This document shows positions 41,505-50,308 of a stretch of DNA of 64,000 bases, piece after piece; position 1 is the stretch's first letter; each line of letters opens with the position of its first letter. Source of the DNA: Microvirga sp. VF16 (GTDB taxonomy: Bacteria; Pseudomonadota; Alphaproteobacteria; Rhizobiales; Beijerinckiaceae). The position numbers were made by a program, and so were the translations under genes. Location: assembly GCF_016864375.1 (NCBI RefSeq), contig NZ_CP069354.1, positions 1,984,001 through 2,048,000 on the forward strand. The letters are read 5' to 3'. The notes beneath the pieces are model-generated. The model was not told the origin of the DNA. It saw only the letters and a list, made by a program, of their open reading frames with translations, and ran no database searches.

Positions 41505-42113
41505 CTATTCGGCAAACCATTTCACCAACAGCTGCAAATCCGTCTGCGACAGGTTGTGCCCCGTGGGCAGCATCTGGTGCTGAACATCCGCACCGGATGC
41601 CGATAGCGACGTGGCGAGTTGCTTCGCATTGTCGACTGGGATGATCGGGTCCATGGCGCCGGAGATCATCAGTACGCGCTTGCCCGCGAGGTCCGCTCGC
41701 GGTGCGTTCGACAGCGGCACCATGGCGCGCAGCAGCGCCGCACCGGCTAGAGACTCCGGCCGCAGCATCAGCATGGCGGCGGCGATGTTGGCGCCGTTGG
41801 AAAAGCCCATCGCGATGGGTGCTTCAAGACCGTAAGCCTCACGCGCCTCGGCGACGAAATCCGCCAGTTCATTCGCGCGGAATTTCACATCCTCCTCGTC
41901 GAACACGCCTTCCGCAAGACGGCGGAAGAAGCGGGGCATGCCGTTCTCCAGGATCTTGCCGCGCGGGGAAATGAGAGCGGAGCCGGGGGAAATCGTGCGG
42001 CCGAGGCCGAGAAGATCGTTCTCGTCGCCGCCGGTACCATGGAGCAGCAGGAGCGGCGGGCGGTTAGGATCCGTGGCGGGCTCGAAGCGGTGGATGAAGG
42101 ACGGTTCGGTCAT
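41505..42113 (-). CDS. Alpha/beta-hydrolase, carboxylesterase/MhqD-like
   Basis: This 202-residue hydrolase has the oxyanion region LLLLHGTGGDENDLL and the nucleophile elbow MGFSNGANIA. The acid site follows ISGAMDPIIPVDNAK, and the His site is PTGHNLSQTD. It lies downstream of a ring-cleaving dioxygenase gene on the same strand, the pairing known for MhqD and MhqO in hydroquinone and quinone stress. The function is inferred from this pairing. A long palindrome separates the two genes. Confidence 0.85.
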   Translation of the reverse strand: MTEPSFIHRFEPATDPNRPPLLLLHGTGGDENDLLGLGRTISPGSALISPRGKILENGMPRFFRRLAEGVFDEEDVKFRANELADFVAEAREAYGLEAPIAMGFSNGANIAAAMLMLRPESLAGAALLRAMVPLSNAPRADLAGKRVLMISGAMDPIIPVDNAKQLATSLSASGADVQHQMLPTGHNLSQTDLQLLVKWFAE

Positions 42114-42129
42114 GGGGTTCCTCGATTAT

Positions 42130-42256
42130 CTCCCTCTCCCCTTTGCGGGAGAGGGTGCCCTGCGAAGCAGGGTGGGAGAGGGGTTGTGTTCGTTCGATGA
42201 CTTCCCCTCTCCCGGCTCACTCCGTTCGCCACCCTCTCCCGCATAGGGGAGAGGGC
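42130..42256. repeat. Palindromic repeat, family A-like, between the MhqO-like and MhqD-like genes
   Basis: CTCCCTCTCCCCTTTGCGGG and GGGTGGGAGAGGGG face CCCCTCTCCCGG and CCCTCTCCCGCATAGGGGAG. It can fold into a long hairpin and lies in the spacer of the two-gene unit. Confidence 0.65.
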
Positions 42257-42263
42257 TTTTAGG

Positions 42264-43193
42264 TTACGCCAGTTCCGGCAGGTGAGCCTCGATATCGCTG
42301 CGCCGAGGCTCCAGGAAGGCGGGGAGCTTCAGCGCGGCGCCCAGGCTGTCCTGCGCTTCGTCGGCGGCGAAGCCCGGCTCGTCGGTGGCGATCTCGAAGA
42401 GAATGCCGCCCGGCTCGCGGAAATAGACGGACCGGAAATAGTTGCGGTCCTTCTGCTCCGTGGTCTCGATGCCGTGCTTCTCGGCGAGCTTCTTCACCAT
42501 CTCGGCTTGGTCGGCATCGTCCTTGGCGCGGAACGCCACGTGGTGGACGGAACCGCCGCCCAGCCGGCCCGGCAGGAAGCCGCCGGCGCTGCGAATGTCG
42601 ACCGTGCTGCCCATCAGCGCGTCGGACTTGTAGCGCACGAGGGACCCATCGCGGGCGGTCTCGCGAAAGCCGAACACGTCGGTGAGGATCGCGCCGGTCC
42701 GCTCGCCGTTCTCGACGAGGAGCGTCACGCCCTCCAGGCCGCGGATCGCATGCTCAGCCGGAATGCCTTCGACCGTCCAGGCGGGCTCGCTCTCCGCGTT
42801 CGGAGTACCGACGAGCACAAGGCTCGTGCCGTGCGGGTCCTTGAAGGTCAGCACGCTCTGTCCGAAGCGCTTCTCCACCGTGCCGTGCCCGACGCCCTGC
42901 TCGATGAAGCGATGCGCCCAGTAGCCAAGTGACGCCTCAGGCACCCTGAACGAGGTCTCCTGCGTCGAGCCGATCCCGTTGCGTCCCGGTGCGACATGCT
43001 CCCACGGGAAGAACGTCAGGATCGAGCCCGGCTGGCCGAGGCTGTCGCCGAAATAGAGGTGATAGGTGCCGGGATCGTCGAAGTTGACGGTCTTCTTGAC
43101 GAGGCGCAGGCCAAGCACGCGGGTGTAGAAGTCGAGATTGCGACGGGCGGGGCCAGCGATGGCAGTGACGTGATGAATACCGTGGTGCCGCAT
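42264..43193 (-). CDS. Ring-cleaving dioxygenase, MhqO-like (two VOC/glyoxalase domains)
   Basis: This 309-residue protein has an N-terminal VOC domain starting MRHHGIHHVTAIAGPARRNL and a second one near GLEGVTLLVENGERTGAILT. Metal-binding His occurs in GIHHVTA and SVHHVAFRAK, and Glu in ILFEIATDEPGF. Relatives cleave hydroquinone-type rings and are induced by quinones or electrophiles. The ATG at 43193 gives the family length; a longer open frame reaching 43508 is rejected. The downstream hydrolase is probably its partner. Confidence 0.88.
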   Translation of the reverse strand: MRHHGIHHVTAIAGPARRNLDFYTRVLGLRLVKKTVNFDDPGTYHLYFGDSLGQPGSILTFFPWEHVAPGRNGIGSTQETSFRVPEASLGYWAHRFIEQGVGHGTVEKRFGQSVLTFKDPHGTSLVLVGTPNAESEPAWTVEGIPAEHAIRGLEGVTLLVENGERTGAILTDVFGFRETARDGSLVRYKSDALMGSTVDIRSAGGFLPGRLGGGSVHHVAFRAKDDADQAEMVKKLAEKHGIETTEQKDRNYFRSVYFREPGGILFEIATDEPGFAADEAQDSLGAALKLPAFLEPRRSDIEAHLPELA

Positions 43194-43512
43194 GGGACTA
43201 ATCCTTAACGAGCGAGCGCGGATTTGCGTCGCTTGGCAGGAAGATATGTACCACCGAAACCCGATGAAGTGCGGAAAGAGCGACCTTGCGGGATTGCAAA
43301 GCCCGAACCACCGAATGGGCAAATCCGCGTGATTCCTGGAGAATTCGGTTCGGCAAGATTCCAGCAACCAAAGTCTCTCAACAAGGCTTAACCTCAACGA
43401 CGATTCAGCATGTCGTATTAACGGTTTAGGCCTGCCATCCGTGTGAGAGTCATCCTCAAGACAAGCGATCAACCGGCGGAGAGCCAAAGAAAAGCCGGCG
43501 GGAGCCAAAGGG
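43194..43512. other. Intergenic region, 319 bp
   Basis: No gene is visible. It must contain the promoter of the MhqO-like gene and of the following gene. An 11-bp inverted repeat, CGCGGATTTGC (43217-43227) and GCAAATCCGCG (43319-43329), spans part of it, with arms 91 bases apart. Confidence 0.5.
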
Positions 43513-43926
43513 ATGATGAAGGATCAACTTCGCGATTTCATCGAGAGGATCTCCGAGACCAAGTATGTTTCGGATGAAGACGTGACGATGCTTCAGGGCG
43601 GGATCCTGGAAGGCGGCATCACAAGCCGTCTCGAGGTCGAGTCCCTGCTGGCGCTCGACCGTGTCGTCGACGCGGAGGAGAACTGGGGAACGACGCTCAC
43701 CAAGCTCGTGGTCGATTTCGTCGTCTGGAACCGGGCGCCCCATGGCGTCGTCAGCAACGACGATGCCTTCTGGCTCGCCACCCTGCTGGAGATCAGCGGC
43801 CCATCCCCGAACGCCATGAACATCGCCTACGCTATCCTCGATGAGGCCGGCTATGTGGATGTGGCGCTCCTCGATTTCATCATGCGCGGACGCCAGCAGG
43901 CGAGGCTCTCCCAGATGGCTGCCTGA
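43513..43926 (+). CDS. Conserved hypothetical protein upstream of pccA
   Basis: This 137-residue acidic, largely helical soluble protein starts MMKDQLRDFIERISETKYVS. Motifs such as LQGGILEGGITSRLEVESLL and NRAPHGVVSNDDAFWLATLL repeat a pattern of paired helices. No family is recognised. No membrane helix, signal or cofactor motif is seen. It lies 111 bases before pccA on the same strand and might be co-transcribed. The ATG at 43516 is an equal alternative. Confidence 0.7.
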   Translation: MMKDQLRDFIERISETKYVSDEDVTMLQGGILEGGITSRLEVESLLALDRVVDAEENWGTTLTKLVVDFVVWNRAPHGVVSNDDAFWLATLLEISGPSPNAMNIAYAILDEAGYVDVALLDFIMRGRQQARLSQMAA

Positions 43927-44037
43927 GGGATGTGCCTGATCTAACGCTAAATGCTGACGAAGCCCCGCTTCCCCAAGGCACGGATGTGCAGTAACGGAGG
44001 TGGGGCTTAATTGTTTGGGTGGAGCGTTCGAGGGTTC

Positions 44038-46038
44038 ATGTTCGACAAGATCCTGATTGCGAACCGGGGCGAGATTGCGTGCCGGGTCATCAAGACCGCC
44101 CGGCGCATGGGCATCAAGACGGTGGCCGTCTATTCCGATGCCGATCGGGATGCCCTCCACGTGGAGATGGCCGACGAGGCCGTTCATATCGGTCCGGCCG
44201 CCGCCGCCCAATCCTATCTCGTGATCGAGAAGATCATCGAGGCCTGTAAGGCCACTGGCGCCCAGGCCGTCCATCCGGGCTACGGCTTCCTGTCCGAGCG
44301 CGAGGCCTTCCCGAAGGCGCTCGCCGAAGCCGGCATCGTCTTCATCGGCCCGAACCCGGGCGCCATCGCGGCCATGGGCGACAAGATCGAGTCGAAGAAG
44401 GCGGCGGCCGCCGCCAAGGTCTCGACCGTGCCCGGCTATCTCGGCGTGATCGAGGGGCCGGAGCAGGCGGTGCAGATCGCTAATGAGATCGGCTATCCGG
44501 TGATGATCAAGGCCTCCGCCGGCGGCGGAGGCAAGGGCATGCGCATCGCCTATTCCGCCGGCGAGGTCGCCGAGGGTTTCGCCCGCGCCAAGTCGGAGGC
44601 GGCGTCCTCCTTCGGCGATGACCGCGTCTTCATCGAGAAGTTCATCACCGATCCGCGCCATATCGAGATCCAGGTGCTCGGCGACAAGCATGGCAATGTG
44701 ATCTACCTGGGCGAGCGCGAATGCTCGATCCAGCGCCGCAACCAGAAGGTCATCGAGGAGGCGCCGTCGCCGCTGCTCGACGAAGCCACCCGCCGCCTCA
44801 TGGGCGAGCAGGCGGTCGCCTTGGCCAAGGCTGTCGGCTACGATTCCGCCGGCACGGTGGAGTTCGTCGCCGGCCAGGACAAGTCGTTCTACTTCCTCGA
44901 GATGAACACCCGCCTGCAGGTGGAGCATCCGGTGACCGAGCTAATCACTGGCATCGACCTCGTCGAGGAGATGATCCGCGTTGCCGCCGGCGAGAAGCTG
45001 CGACTGTCCCAGAGCGACGTGAAGCTTAACGGCTGGTCGGTGGAAAGCCGCATCTATGCCGAAGACCCGGTGCGCAACTTCCTGCCCTCGACGGGCCGCC
45101 TCGTCACCTACCGCCCGCCGCAGGAAGGCGAGCATCACGGCGTCACGGTGCGCAACGACACCGGCGTGTACGAAGGCGGTGAGATCTCGATCTATTACGA
45201 TCCGATGATCGCCAAGCTCGTGACGCACGCTCCGACGCGCGAACAGGCGATCGAGGCGCAGGCCACCGCGCTCGATGCCTTCGCCATCGATGGCATCCGC
45301 CACAACATCCCGTTCCTCTCGGCCCTGATGCAGCATCCGCGCTGGCAAAGCGGAAAACTCTCCACCGGTTTCATCGCCGAGGAGTTCCCGCAAGGGTTCA
45401 AGGCGCCGGCACCGGAGGGCGAGGTGGCCTTGCGCATGGCGGCCGTGGGGGCCGCCATCGACCATCTGCTCAACGAGCGCAAGCGCCACATCTCGGGCCA
45501 GATGCGCCAGGTTTCCAGCGTAAAGTTCGACCGCGAGCGCGTGGTGCTGCTGGGGAGCCAGAGACACGAGGTCGTGATCGAGGACATCGAGGGCGGCTTT
45601 GCGGTCGTCATCGACGGTCAGGCCTGGCCCATCCTCTCGGGCTGGGTGCCCGGCCAGCCGGTCTGGACCGGCACGGTCGGTGGTGAAGAGGTCGCCGTGC
45701 AGGTGCGCACGATCCTCAACGGCGTGGTGCTGTCCCATGCCGGGGCCTCGGCCGAGGTGCGGGTCTATACCAGGCGCGAGGCTGAACTGGCGGCCCTGAT
45801 GCCGGAACGGTTGGAGGCCGATACGGGCAAGCAGCTGCTCTGCCCGATGCCGGGGCTGGTGAAGGCGATCAGCGTTTCCGTCGGCCAGGAGATCAAGGCG
45901 GGCGAGCCGCTCTGCATCGTCGAGGCGATGAAGATGGAGAACGTGCTGCGCGCCGAGCGCGATGGCACCATCTCCAAGATCCACGCCAAGGAAGGCGACA
46001 GCCTCGCGGTCGATGCCGTGATCATGGAATTCGCATAA
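44038..46038 (+). CDS. pccA: Propionyl-CoA carboxylase alpha subunit (biotin carboxylase plus biotin carrier)
   Basis: This 666-residue protein has the biotin carboxylase domain with MFDKILIANRGEIACRVIK, ASAGGGGKGMRIA (ATP loop) and FYFLEMNTRLQVEHPVTE. The BT linker domain follows, then the biotinyl domain with EAMKMEN, where Lys632 carries biotin. The ATG at 44038 gives the canonical start; the frame extends upstream to 44011. The length and BT domain separate it from AccC. The partner is pccB at 36387. Confidence 0.94.
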   Translation: MFDKILIANRGEIACRVIKTARRMGIKTVAVYSDADRDALHVEMADEAVHIGPAAAAQSYLVIEKIIEACKATGAQAVHPGYGFLSEREAFPKALAEAGIVFIGPNPGAIAAMGDKIESKKAAAAAKVSTVPGYLGVIEGPEQAVQIANEIGYPVMIKASAGGGGKGMRIAYSAGEVAEGFARAKSEAASSFGDDRVFIEKFITDPRHIEIQVLGDKHGNVIYLGERECSIQRRNQKVIEEAPSPLLDEATRRLMGEQAVALAKAVGYDSAGTVEFVAGQDKSFYFLEMNTRLQVEHPVTELITGIDLVEEMIRVAAGEKLRLSQSDVKLNGWSVESRIYAEDPVRNFLPSTGRLVTYRPPQEGEHHGVTVRNDTGVYEGGEISIYYDPMIAKLVTHAPTREQAIEAQATALDAFAIDGIRHNIPFLSALMQHPRWQSGKLSTGFIAEEFPQGFKAPAPEGEVALRMAAVGAAIDHLLNERKRHISGQMRQVSSVKFDRERVVLLGSQRHEVVIEDIEGGFAVVIDGQAWPILSGWVPGQPVWTGTVGGEEVAVQVRTILNGVVLSHAGASAEVRVYTRREAELAALMPERLEADTGKQLLCPMPGLVKAISVSVGQEIKAGEPLCIVEAMKMENVLRAERDGTISKIHAKEGDSLAVDAVIMEFA

Positions 46039-46155
46039 GGCCGACACATTCGGTTATTAGCCTGAGAAGCTGGTTCGATAGCGGGTACGCCGCAGCTTCC
46101 ATCCTGAATGTCTGGCCCCTAAATCGCGGGCGGACTGCGATGAGATGCAGGGGCC

Positions 46156-46254
46156 CATTCCCTCCCCCTTGTGGGGAAGGCCAGGGTGGGGGTGTGAGCG
46201 ATAGCCAATGAAGGTGTGGCGCTCACACCCCCACCTCCAACTCCTCCCCACTCT
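46156..46254. repeat. Palindromic repeat, family A, interrupted by the IS element
   Basis: The left arm CATTCCCTCCCCCTTGTGGG continues to GGGTGGGGGTGTGAGCG. The right arm CGCTCACACCCCCACCT runs to CTCCTCCCCAC. The expected rest of the right arm (AGGGGGAGGAGGG) is found at 47780-47792 on the far side of the IS element. Confidence 0.7.
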
Positions 46255-47779
46255 CATGTTCGCCATTTCAAGCAGCAGGCAACAGAAAAGTTCTGGCTTA
46301 TCTGGCCAGCGGTTGAGGACAGCTGCACCCGGGCAAAGCAGGAGGCACGATCCTGAAACGACGGTTGATCATCCTCTGATACGCGGATCAAAACCGCAGG
46401 ACCTGATGCGTCGCGGAGCTGCCTCGGTCTAGGAACCAGCGTCGGAGTGGATCCGGCTGGTAGTGGGTGGCGAGGGTTCTCCTGCCGGGATCGCACCTCC
46501 GGCCTTGCTCGGCTGCAGATGATGTTAATGAGCGCGGCGCACCTCCCTGAGTTGGATTGGCAGCGGATCAGCGGGGCCTACGCCTGCCGGGCAATGGCCC
46601 AGACAAAGCCAGCCAGTTCGCGGGCGATGGCGGTGGTCACCACAGTCGGCAGCTTGCCGGCTTGGGACAGTCGGCGATAACGCCGGCACAGCCGCAGCTG
46701 GGCCTTCCAGGCTGTGTCCCGGATCGTGGAAGCCAAGCCCTCCTGCCGCAGCAGCAGCTCGCGGCTGACCCGCGCCGGAAAGCGGTAACACCAGGCGGCT
46801 TCGATCAACAGGCGCCGGGCCGCCCCATTCCCGGCTTTGGTGATCCCACCCTGGCGTCTCCTCTGGCCGCTGGACTGTTCAGAGGGAACCAGCCCAAGGT
46901 AAGCCATCAGATGCCGCGGGTTGGCAAAGCGCGTCAGGTCACCGAGTTCGGCAATGATCGTGGCCGCGTTCACCAGGGCGATGCCGCGCAAAGCCTGCAG
47001 GGCTCGGACGACCGGAGCCAGAGACCAGGTGGGCAGGACCATCTCGATCTGACGCGTCAGCCGGTCCCGTCGCTCTGTGGCAGCTTCGACCGTCGCGATG
47101 AGATCCTCCAGCACAACGTGGTGGATCTCCTGGTCAAAGCGCAGTCCGGCCAGCCAACGCCGGTGCATCAGGGTCCAAGCCGGTCGGTTGTAATGTCGCC
47201 CATGGCGCAGGAGAAAGCCCGAGAGCTGCTGACGGGCTTGGCGCAAGGCTCGCACTGCCGCCAGACGGGCCCGAACCAGATCGCGCAGGGCCTCATGAGC
47301 CGGATCAGGAACCCAGACGGAGGTGAGTTCGCCGGCCCGATGCAGCCTGGCCAAGTTGCTGGCATCGCGCCGGTCGGTCTTGATGCGCTCGCCTGGCTTG
47401 CGCGGGATCAGTGAGGGAGCCACCACCACACACACGTGCCCGGCCGCCGTTAGTTGACGCTGGATGCCATAGCCGCATGGACCCGCCTCGTAGCAGAACC
47501 GCAGAGTGCGGCCTGTGCATCCCAGCTTGTCCACCAGCTTTTTGAGATCTGCAGGCGTGTTGGCGATCCGGCCATACTCGCGCACTTCGCCGCGCTGGCC
47601 CTCTTCAGCCAGCGCCACCGTGATGGTGTCTTTGTGCACATCCAATCCGACAAAGATGATAGGCTCACCCATGACCCGTCTCCGATGCATGAGGCTCGGC
47701 GCCGAACCATCCGGCGCAATCCTCGAACACCTGCATACTGTGAGACGGGTCGCCCCAATCTCAGGCGAACATTTGGTCT
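46255..47779 (-). mobile_element. IS110-family insertion sequence, probably IS1111 group
   Basis: The element is about 1525 bp. Near its ends are 9-bp subterminal inverted repeats, ATGTTCGCC (46256-46264) and GGCGAACAT (47764-47772). TCT occurs at both junctions (46252-46254 and 47777-47779) as a possible shared core. The transposase leaves about 313 bases of non-coding DNA on its 3' side and about 100 on its 5' side, the layout of the IS1111 group. That long end is where a bridge RNA would be encoded. Exact ends are by eye and may be off by a few bases. Confidence 0.7.
46578..47672 (-). CDS. IS110-family transposase (DEDD recombinase)
   Basis: This 364-residue recombinase has the N-terminal RuvC-like DEDD domain: Asp in FVGLDVHKDTITVAL, Glu in CYEAGPCGYG, and the Asp pair in IKTDRRDASNLARLHRAG. 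The C-terminal domain has ALRGIALVNAATIIAELGDL and the serine motif GLVPSEQSSGQRRR. The ATG at 47672 (MGEPIIFVGL) fits the family; GTG/ATG starts up to 47690 are possible. The frame is intact, so the element may be active. Confidence 0.92.
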   Translation of the reverse strand: MGEPIIFVGLDVHKDTITVALAEEGQRGEVREYGRIANTPADLKKLVDKLGCTGRTLRFCYEAGPCGYGIQRQLTAAGHVCVVVAPSLIPRKPGERIKTDRRDASNLARLHRAGELTSVWVPDPAHEALRDLVRARLAAVRALRQARQQLSGFLLRHGRHYNRPAWTLMHRRWLAGLRFDQEIHHVVLEDLIATVEAATERRDRLTRQIEMVLPTWSLAPVVRALQALRGIALVNAATIIAELGDLTRFANPRHLMAYLGLVPSEQSSGQRRRQGGITKAGNGAARRLLIEAAWCYRFPARVSRELLLRQEGLASTIRDTAWKAQLRLCRRYRRLSQAGKLPTVVTTAIARELAGFVWAIARQA

Positions 47780-47846
47780 AGGGGGAGGAGGGCTTGCGAC
47801 CTCTCCGAGAAAGAGGTGGGGTCAGCAACAAAGGATGCGTTAGTCC

Positions 47847-48353
47847 ATGCCCCTCTATTTCGCCTATGGCTCCAACATGGACCAGGCCGCCATGCTCCAG
47901 CGCTGTCCGGCTTCGAAGCCGGTCGGCATCGGGCGGCTCATGCGCCACCGCTTCATCATTTTCGACGAAGGCTATGCCTCCGTGATGCGCGATCCGCAAC
48001 GCGCGGTCTGGGGCATGGTGTGGGATCTGGCGCTCGCCGATGTGCCCGCTCTCGACCGCTATGAGAGCCTTTCGACCGGCCTTTACACCAAGGTGATCCA
48101 GCCCATCGTGACGGAGCATGGGCCGCGCCGGGCTGTCGTTTATATCGGACGGAGCACCAAGCCGGGAACGCCGCTGCCGGGCTATATGGAAGGGGTGGTG
48201 GAGGCAGCCAAGCACGCGGGCCTGCCGGAGGATTACATCCGAAGCTTAGGTATATGGCTGCCGAAGACGCAGATGGCGGCACCGGTTCCTCAGGCTCCTA
48301 AAGTCCGACCGCTCTGGAGCGCTCCCTCGGGGACGATCCGCAAGTCCCGCTGA
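47847..48353 (+). CDS. Gamma-glutamylcyclotransferase-like protein
   Basis: This 168-residue protein has the fold signature LYFAYGSNMDQAAM near residue 4 and the acid site ALDRYESL. GGCT-like enzymes form 5-oxoproline from gamma-glutamyl compounds. The last 30 residues are proline-rich and probably disordered. It follows the IS element and its residual palindrome. Confidence 0.85.
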   Translation: MPLYFAYGSNMDQAAMLQRCPASKPVGIGRLMRHRFIIFDEGYASVMRDPQRAVWGMVWDLALADVPALDRYESLSTGLYTKVIQPIVTEHGPRRAVVYIGRSTKPGTPLPGYMEGVVEAAKHAGLPEDYIRSLGIWLPKTQMAAPVPQAPKVRPLWSAPSGTIRKSR

Positions 48354-48423
48354 GTCTCAATCTCCGGGAGAACCTTCCCCACGGGAGCGCGTTGAGTCGC
48401 CGTATTGCGTAGGAGGTTCGCTC

Positions 48424-48834
48424 ATGGACACGAAGACCCACTCCATCTGGAAAGCCTATGGCTATGCCTGGATCACCTTGGGTTTCTTCATCATTTCCCT
48501 GATCGGTCACTGGCTCTTCGGCTGGTTCGCCTATGTCAGCGAACAGCAGGCCCACGCCCAGCCGATCCAGACCTCCGAATATCTGGTCGAGATGATGCGG
48601 GACACCCTGGAGAATTGGCAATCGGAATTTCTGCAGCTCCTCTGGCAGGTCGGCGGTCTCGCCATCCTTCTTTATGTCGGCTCGCCCCAATCCAAGGAAG
48701 GCGACGACCGGGTCGAAGCGAAGATCGACGAGATCCTGCGCAAAGTGGACCCGCAGAATGGCGAGCGTATCATCCAGACGCTCGATGAGGATTACGCCGG
48801 GCGCCATACCGATGCCCGCCACGCACACCGCTGA
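48424..48834 (+). CDS. DUF6766-like membrane protein
   Basis: This 136-residue protein has two membrane helices (residues 15-38 and 72-88) separated by the conserved DTLENWQSEFLQLLWQVG motif. The C-terminal half is cytosolic and charged. It resembles the uncharacterised DUF6766 family. It is followed after 6 bases by acyP and may share a transcript. Confidence 0.75.
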   Translation: MDTKTHSIWKAYGYAWITLGFFIISLIGHWLFGWFAYVSEQQAHAQPIQTSEYLVEMMRDTLENWQSEFLQLLWQVGGLAILLYVGSPQSKEGDDRVEAKIDEILRKVDPQNGERIIQTLDEDYAGRHTDARHAHR

Positions 48835-48840
48835 AAGACG

Positions 48841-49134
48841 ATGACCGAGAGCCGAACGTCACATGTTCTGATCCATGGACGCGTCCAGGGCGTGAGCTTT
48901 CGGGCCTGGACGCAACATCAGGCGGAACTGCATGGGCTGAAAGGTTGGGTTCGCAATCGGCGAGACGGCACCGTCGAGGCAGTGTTTTCAGGTCCGGAAA
49001 ACCTCGTCGAGGTGATGCTCAAGGCCTGTCATGAGGGGCCTTACGGCTCCCATGTGACACAGGTCGAACTCCTCCGTGCTGGTGACGCGGAAGTCGATGC
49101 TTCGGGCCGGTTCGAGATCCGGGGAACCGTCTAG
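48841..49134 (+). CDS. acyP: Acylphosphatase
   Basis: This 97-residue enzyme hydrolyses acyl-phosphates. The catalytic motif GRVQGVSFRAWTQ (Arg in FR) and the Asn site GLKGWVRNRRDGTVEAVFSG are intact. The last 4 bases overlap the convergent rhodanese gene. Confidence 0.93.
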   Translation: MTESRTSHVLIHGRVQGVSFRAWTQHQAELHGLKGWVRNRRDGTVEAVFSGPENLVEVMLKACHEGPYGSHVTQVELLRAGDAEVDASGRFEIRGTV

Positions 49135-49541
49135 CTTTTCGCTGGCTCCGTAGTCTCCACAGGGCCTCCCGCCTTCTTCCAGGCGGTGAAGCCGCCCTCC
49201 ACATGGGCGACAGGCTTCAACCCCATATCCTGTGCCGTCGCCGTCGAGAGAGCCGAGCGCCAGCCGGCGGCGCAGAAGAACACGAAGGTCTTGTCCTGGG
49301 CGAAGACCGGCTTGTGATAGGGGCTTTCAGGATCGATCCAGAATTCCAGCATGCCGCGCGGACAGTGAACAGCGCCGGGCACGCGTCCTTCTCTTTCCAG
49401 CTCCCGCGGATCGCGCAGGTCCACGAACACCACGTCCTCCTGGCCATGCAGAGCCATGGCCTCGGCGACAGGCAGCGTCTTGATCTTCGCATGGGCCTCG
49501 TCGAGCAATGTCTTGTAGCCGCGTGTGATGGTCTGAGGCAT
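49131..49541 (-). CDS. Rhodanese-like sulfurtransferase
   Basis: This 136-residue single-domain protein has VFVDLRDPRELEREGRVPGA and the active loop FFCAAGWRSALST, with Cys90 as the persulfide carrier. The substrate and partner are unknown. It converges with acyP. Confidence 0.87.
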   Translation of the reverse strand: MPQTITRGYKTLLDEAHAKIKTLPVAEAMALHGQEDVVFVDLRDPRELEREGRVPGAVHCPRGMLEFWIDPESPYHKPVFAQDKTFVFFCAAGWRSALSTATAQDMGLKPVAHVEGGFTAWKKAGGPVETTEPAKS

Positions 49542-49615
49542 GACAGAATGTTCTTCCTGTTTGAACCCTTCAACAAACTGGGCAAGATGGAAGCGGAGTC
49601 AACCGGAGGCGACGG

Positions 49616-50308
49616 GTGCTGGGTTTCACCAATCTCGATTATGTGGCGCTGGCCTTTTTTCTGATCGCCTGGTTCGGCTATCACGCCGCGCTCGAGCTCA
49701 CGCCCGCCGGGCAGAGAAGCCTGAATAAGATCATGAACCAGTACCGGTATCGCTGGATGGAGCAGATGGTGGTGCGCGAGAACCGGATCGTCGACACCAC
49801 GATCATGGCCTCGCTCATGAACGGTACCGCCTTCTTCGCCTCGACCTCGCTGATCGCCATCGGCGGCGTGCTGGCGCTGCTGCAATCCACCGACTCGGTG
49901 CTTCCCGTCTTTGCCGACCTTCCGTTCGGTCCTCCGCCGACGCGGCTTGCCTGGGACGTGAAGGTGATCGGACTGGCGGTGATCTTCGTCTATGCCTTTT
50001 TCAAATTTGCCTGGGCGTACCGCCTCTTCAACTACATGGTGATCATCGTTGGCGCAGTTCCCGTCCTCAAGGAAAGCAACCAGACCGAGGCCCTCGCGGT
50101 GGCCCGGCAGGCAGGCACCATGAATGCGGTCGCCGGCAAGCATTTCAACCGGGGGCAGCGGGCCTTCTTCTTCTCGCTGGCCTATCTCGGCTGGTTTGTG
50201 AGCGCTTATCTTTTTATCGCGGCGACGGCCGGCGTTCTGCTCGTCATGTGGCGGCGCCAATTCCTGTCGGATGCGCACGATGCAGCCTTGAGGTCGACCG
50301 ATGTCTAA
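49616..50308 (+). CDS. DUF599 family membrane protein
   Basis: This 230-residue protein starts at GTG 49616 after GGAGG. It has four membrane helices (about residues 8-24, 64-90, 112-145 and 188-212) and the DUF599 motifs WMEQMVVRENRIVDTTIMAS and AGKHFNRGQRAFFFSLAYLG. The function is unknown. It overlaps the DUF3253 gene by 8 bases. Confidence 0.85.
   Translation: MLGFTNLDYVALAFFLIAWFGYHAALELTPAGQRSLNKIMNQYRYRWMEQMVVRENRIVDTTIMASLMNGTAFFASTSLIAIGGVLALLQSTDSVLPVFADLPFGPPPTRLAWDVKVIGLAVIFVYAFFKFAWAYRLFNYMVIIVGAVPVLKESNQTEALAVARQAGTMNAVAGKHFNRGQRAFFFSLAYLGWFVSAYLFIAATAGVLLVMWRRQFLSDAHDAALRSTDV

Noticed and set aside
43456..46047. 490- and 368-residue minus-strand frames over pccA
   Set aside because: Antisense shadows of pccA; no motif or ribosome-binding site.
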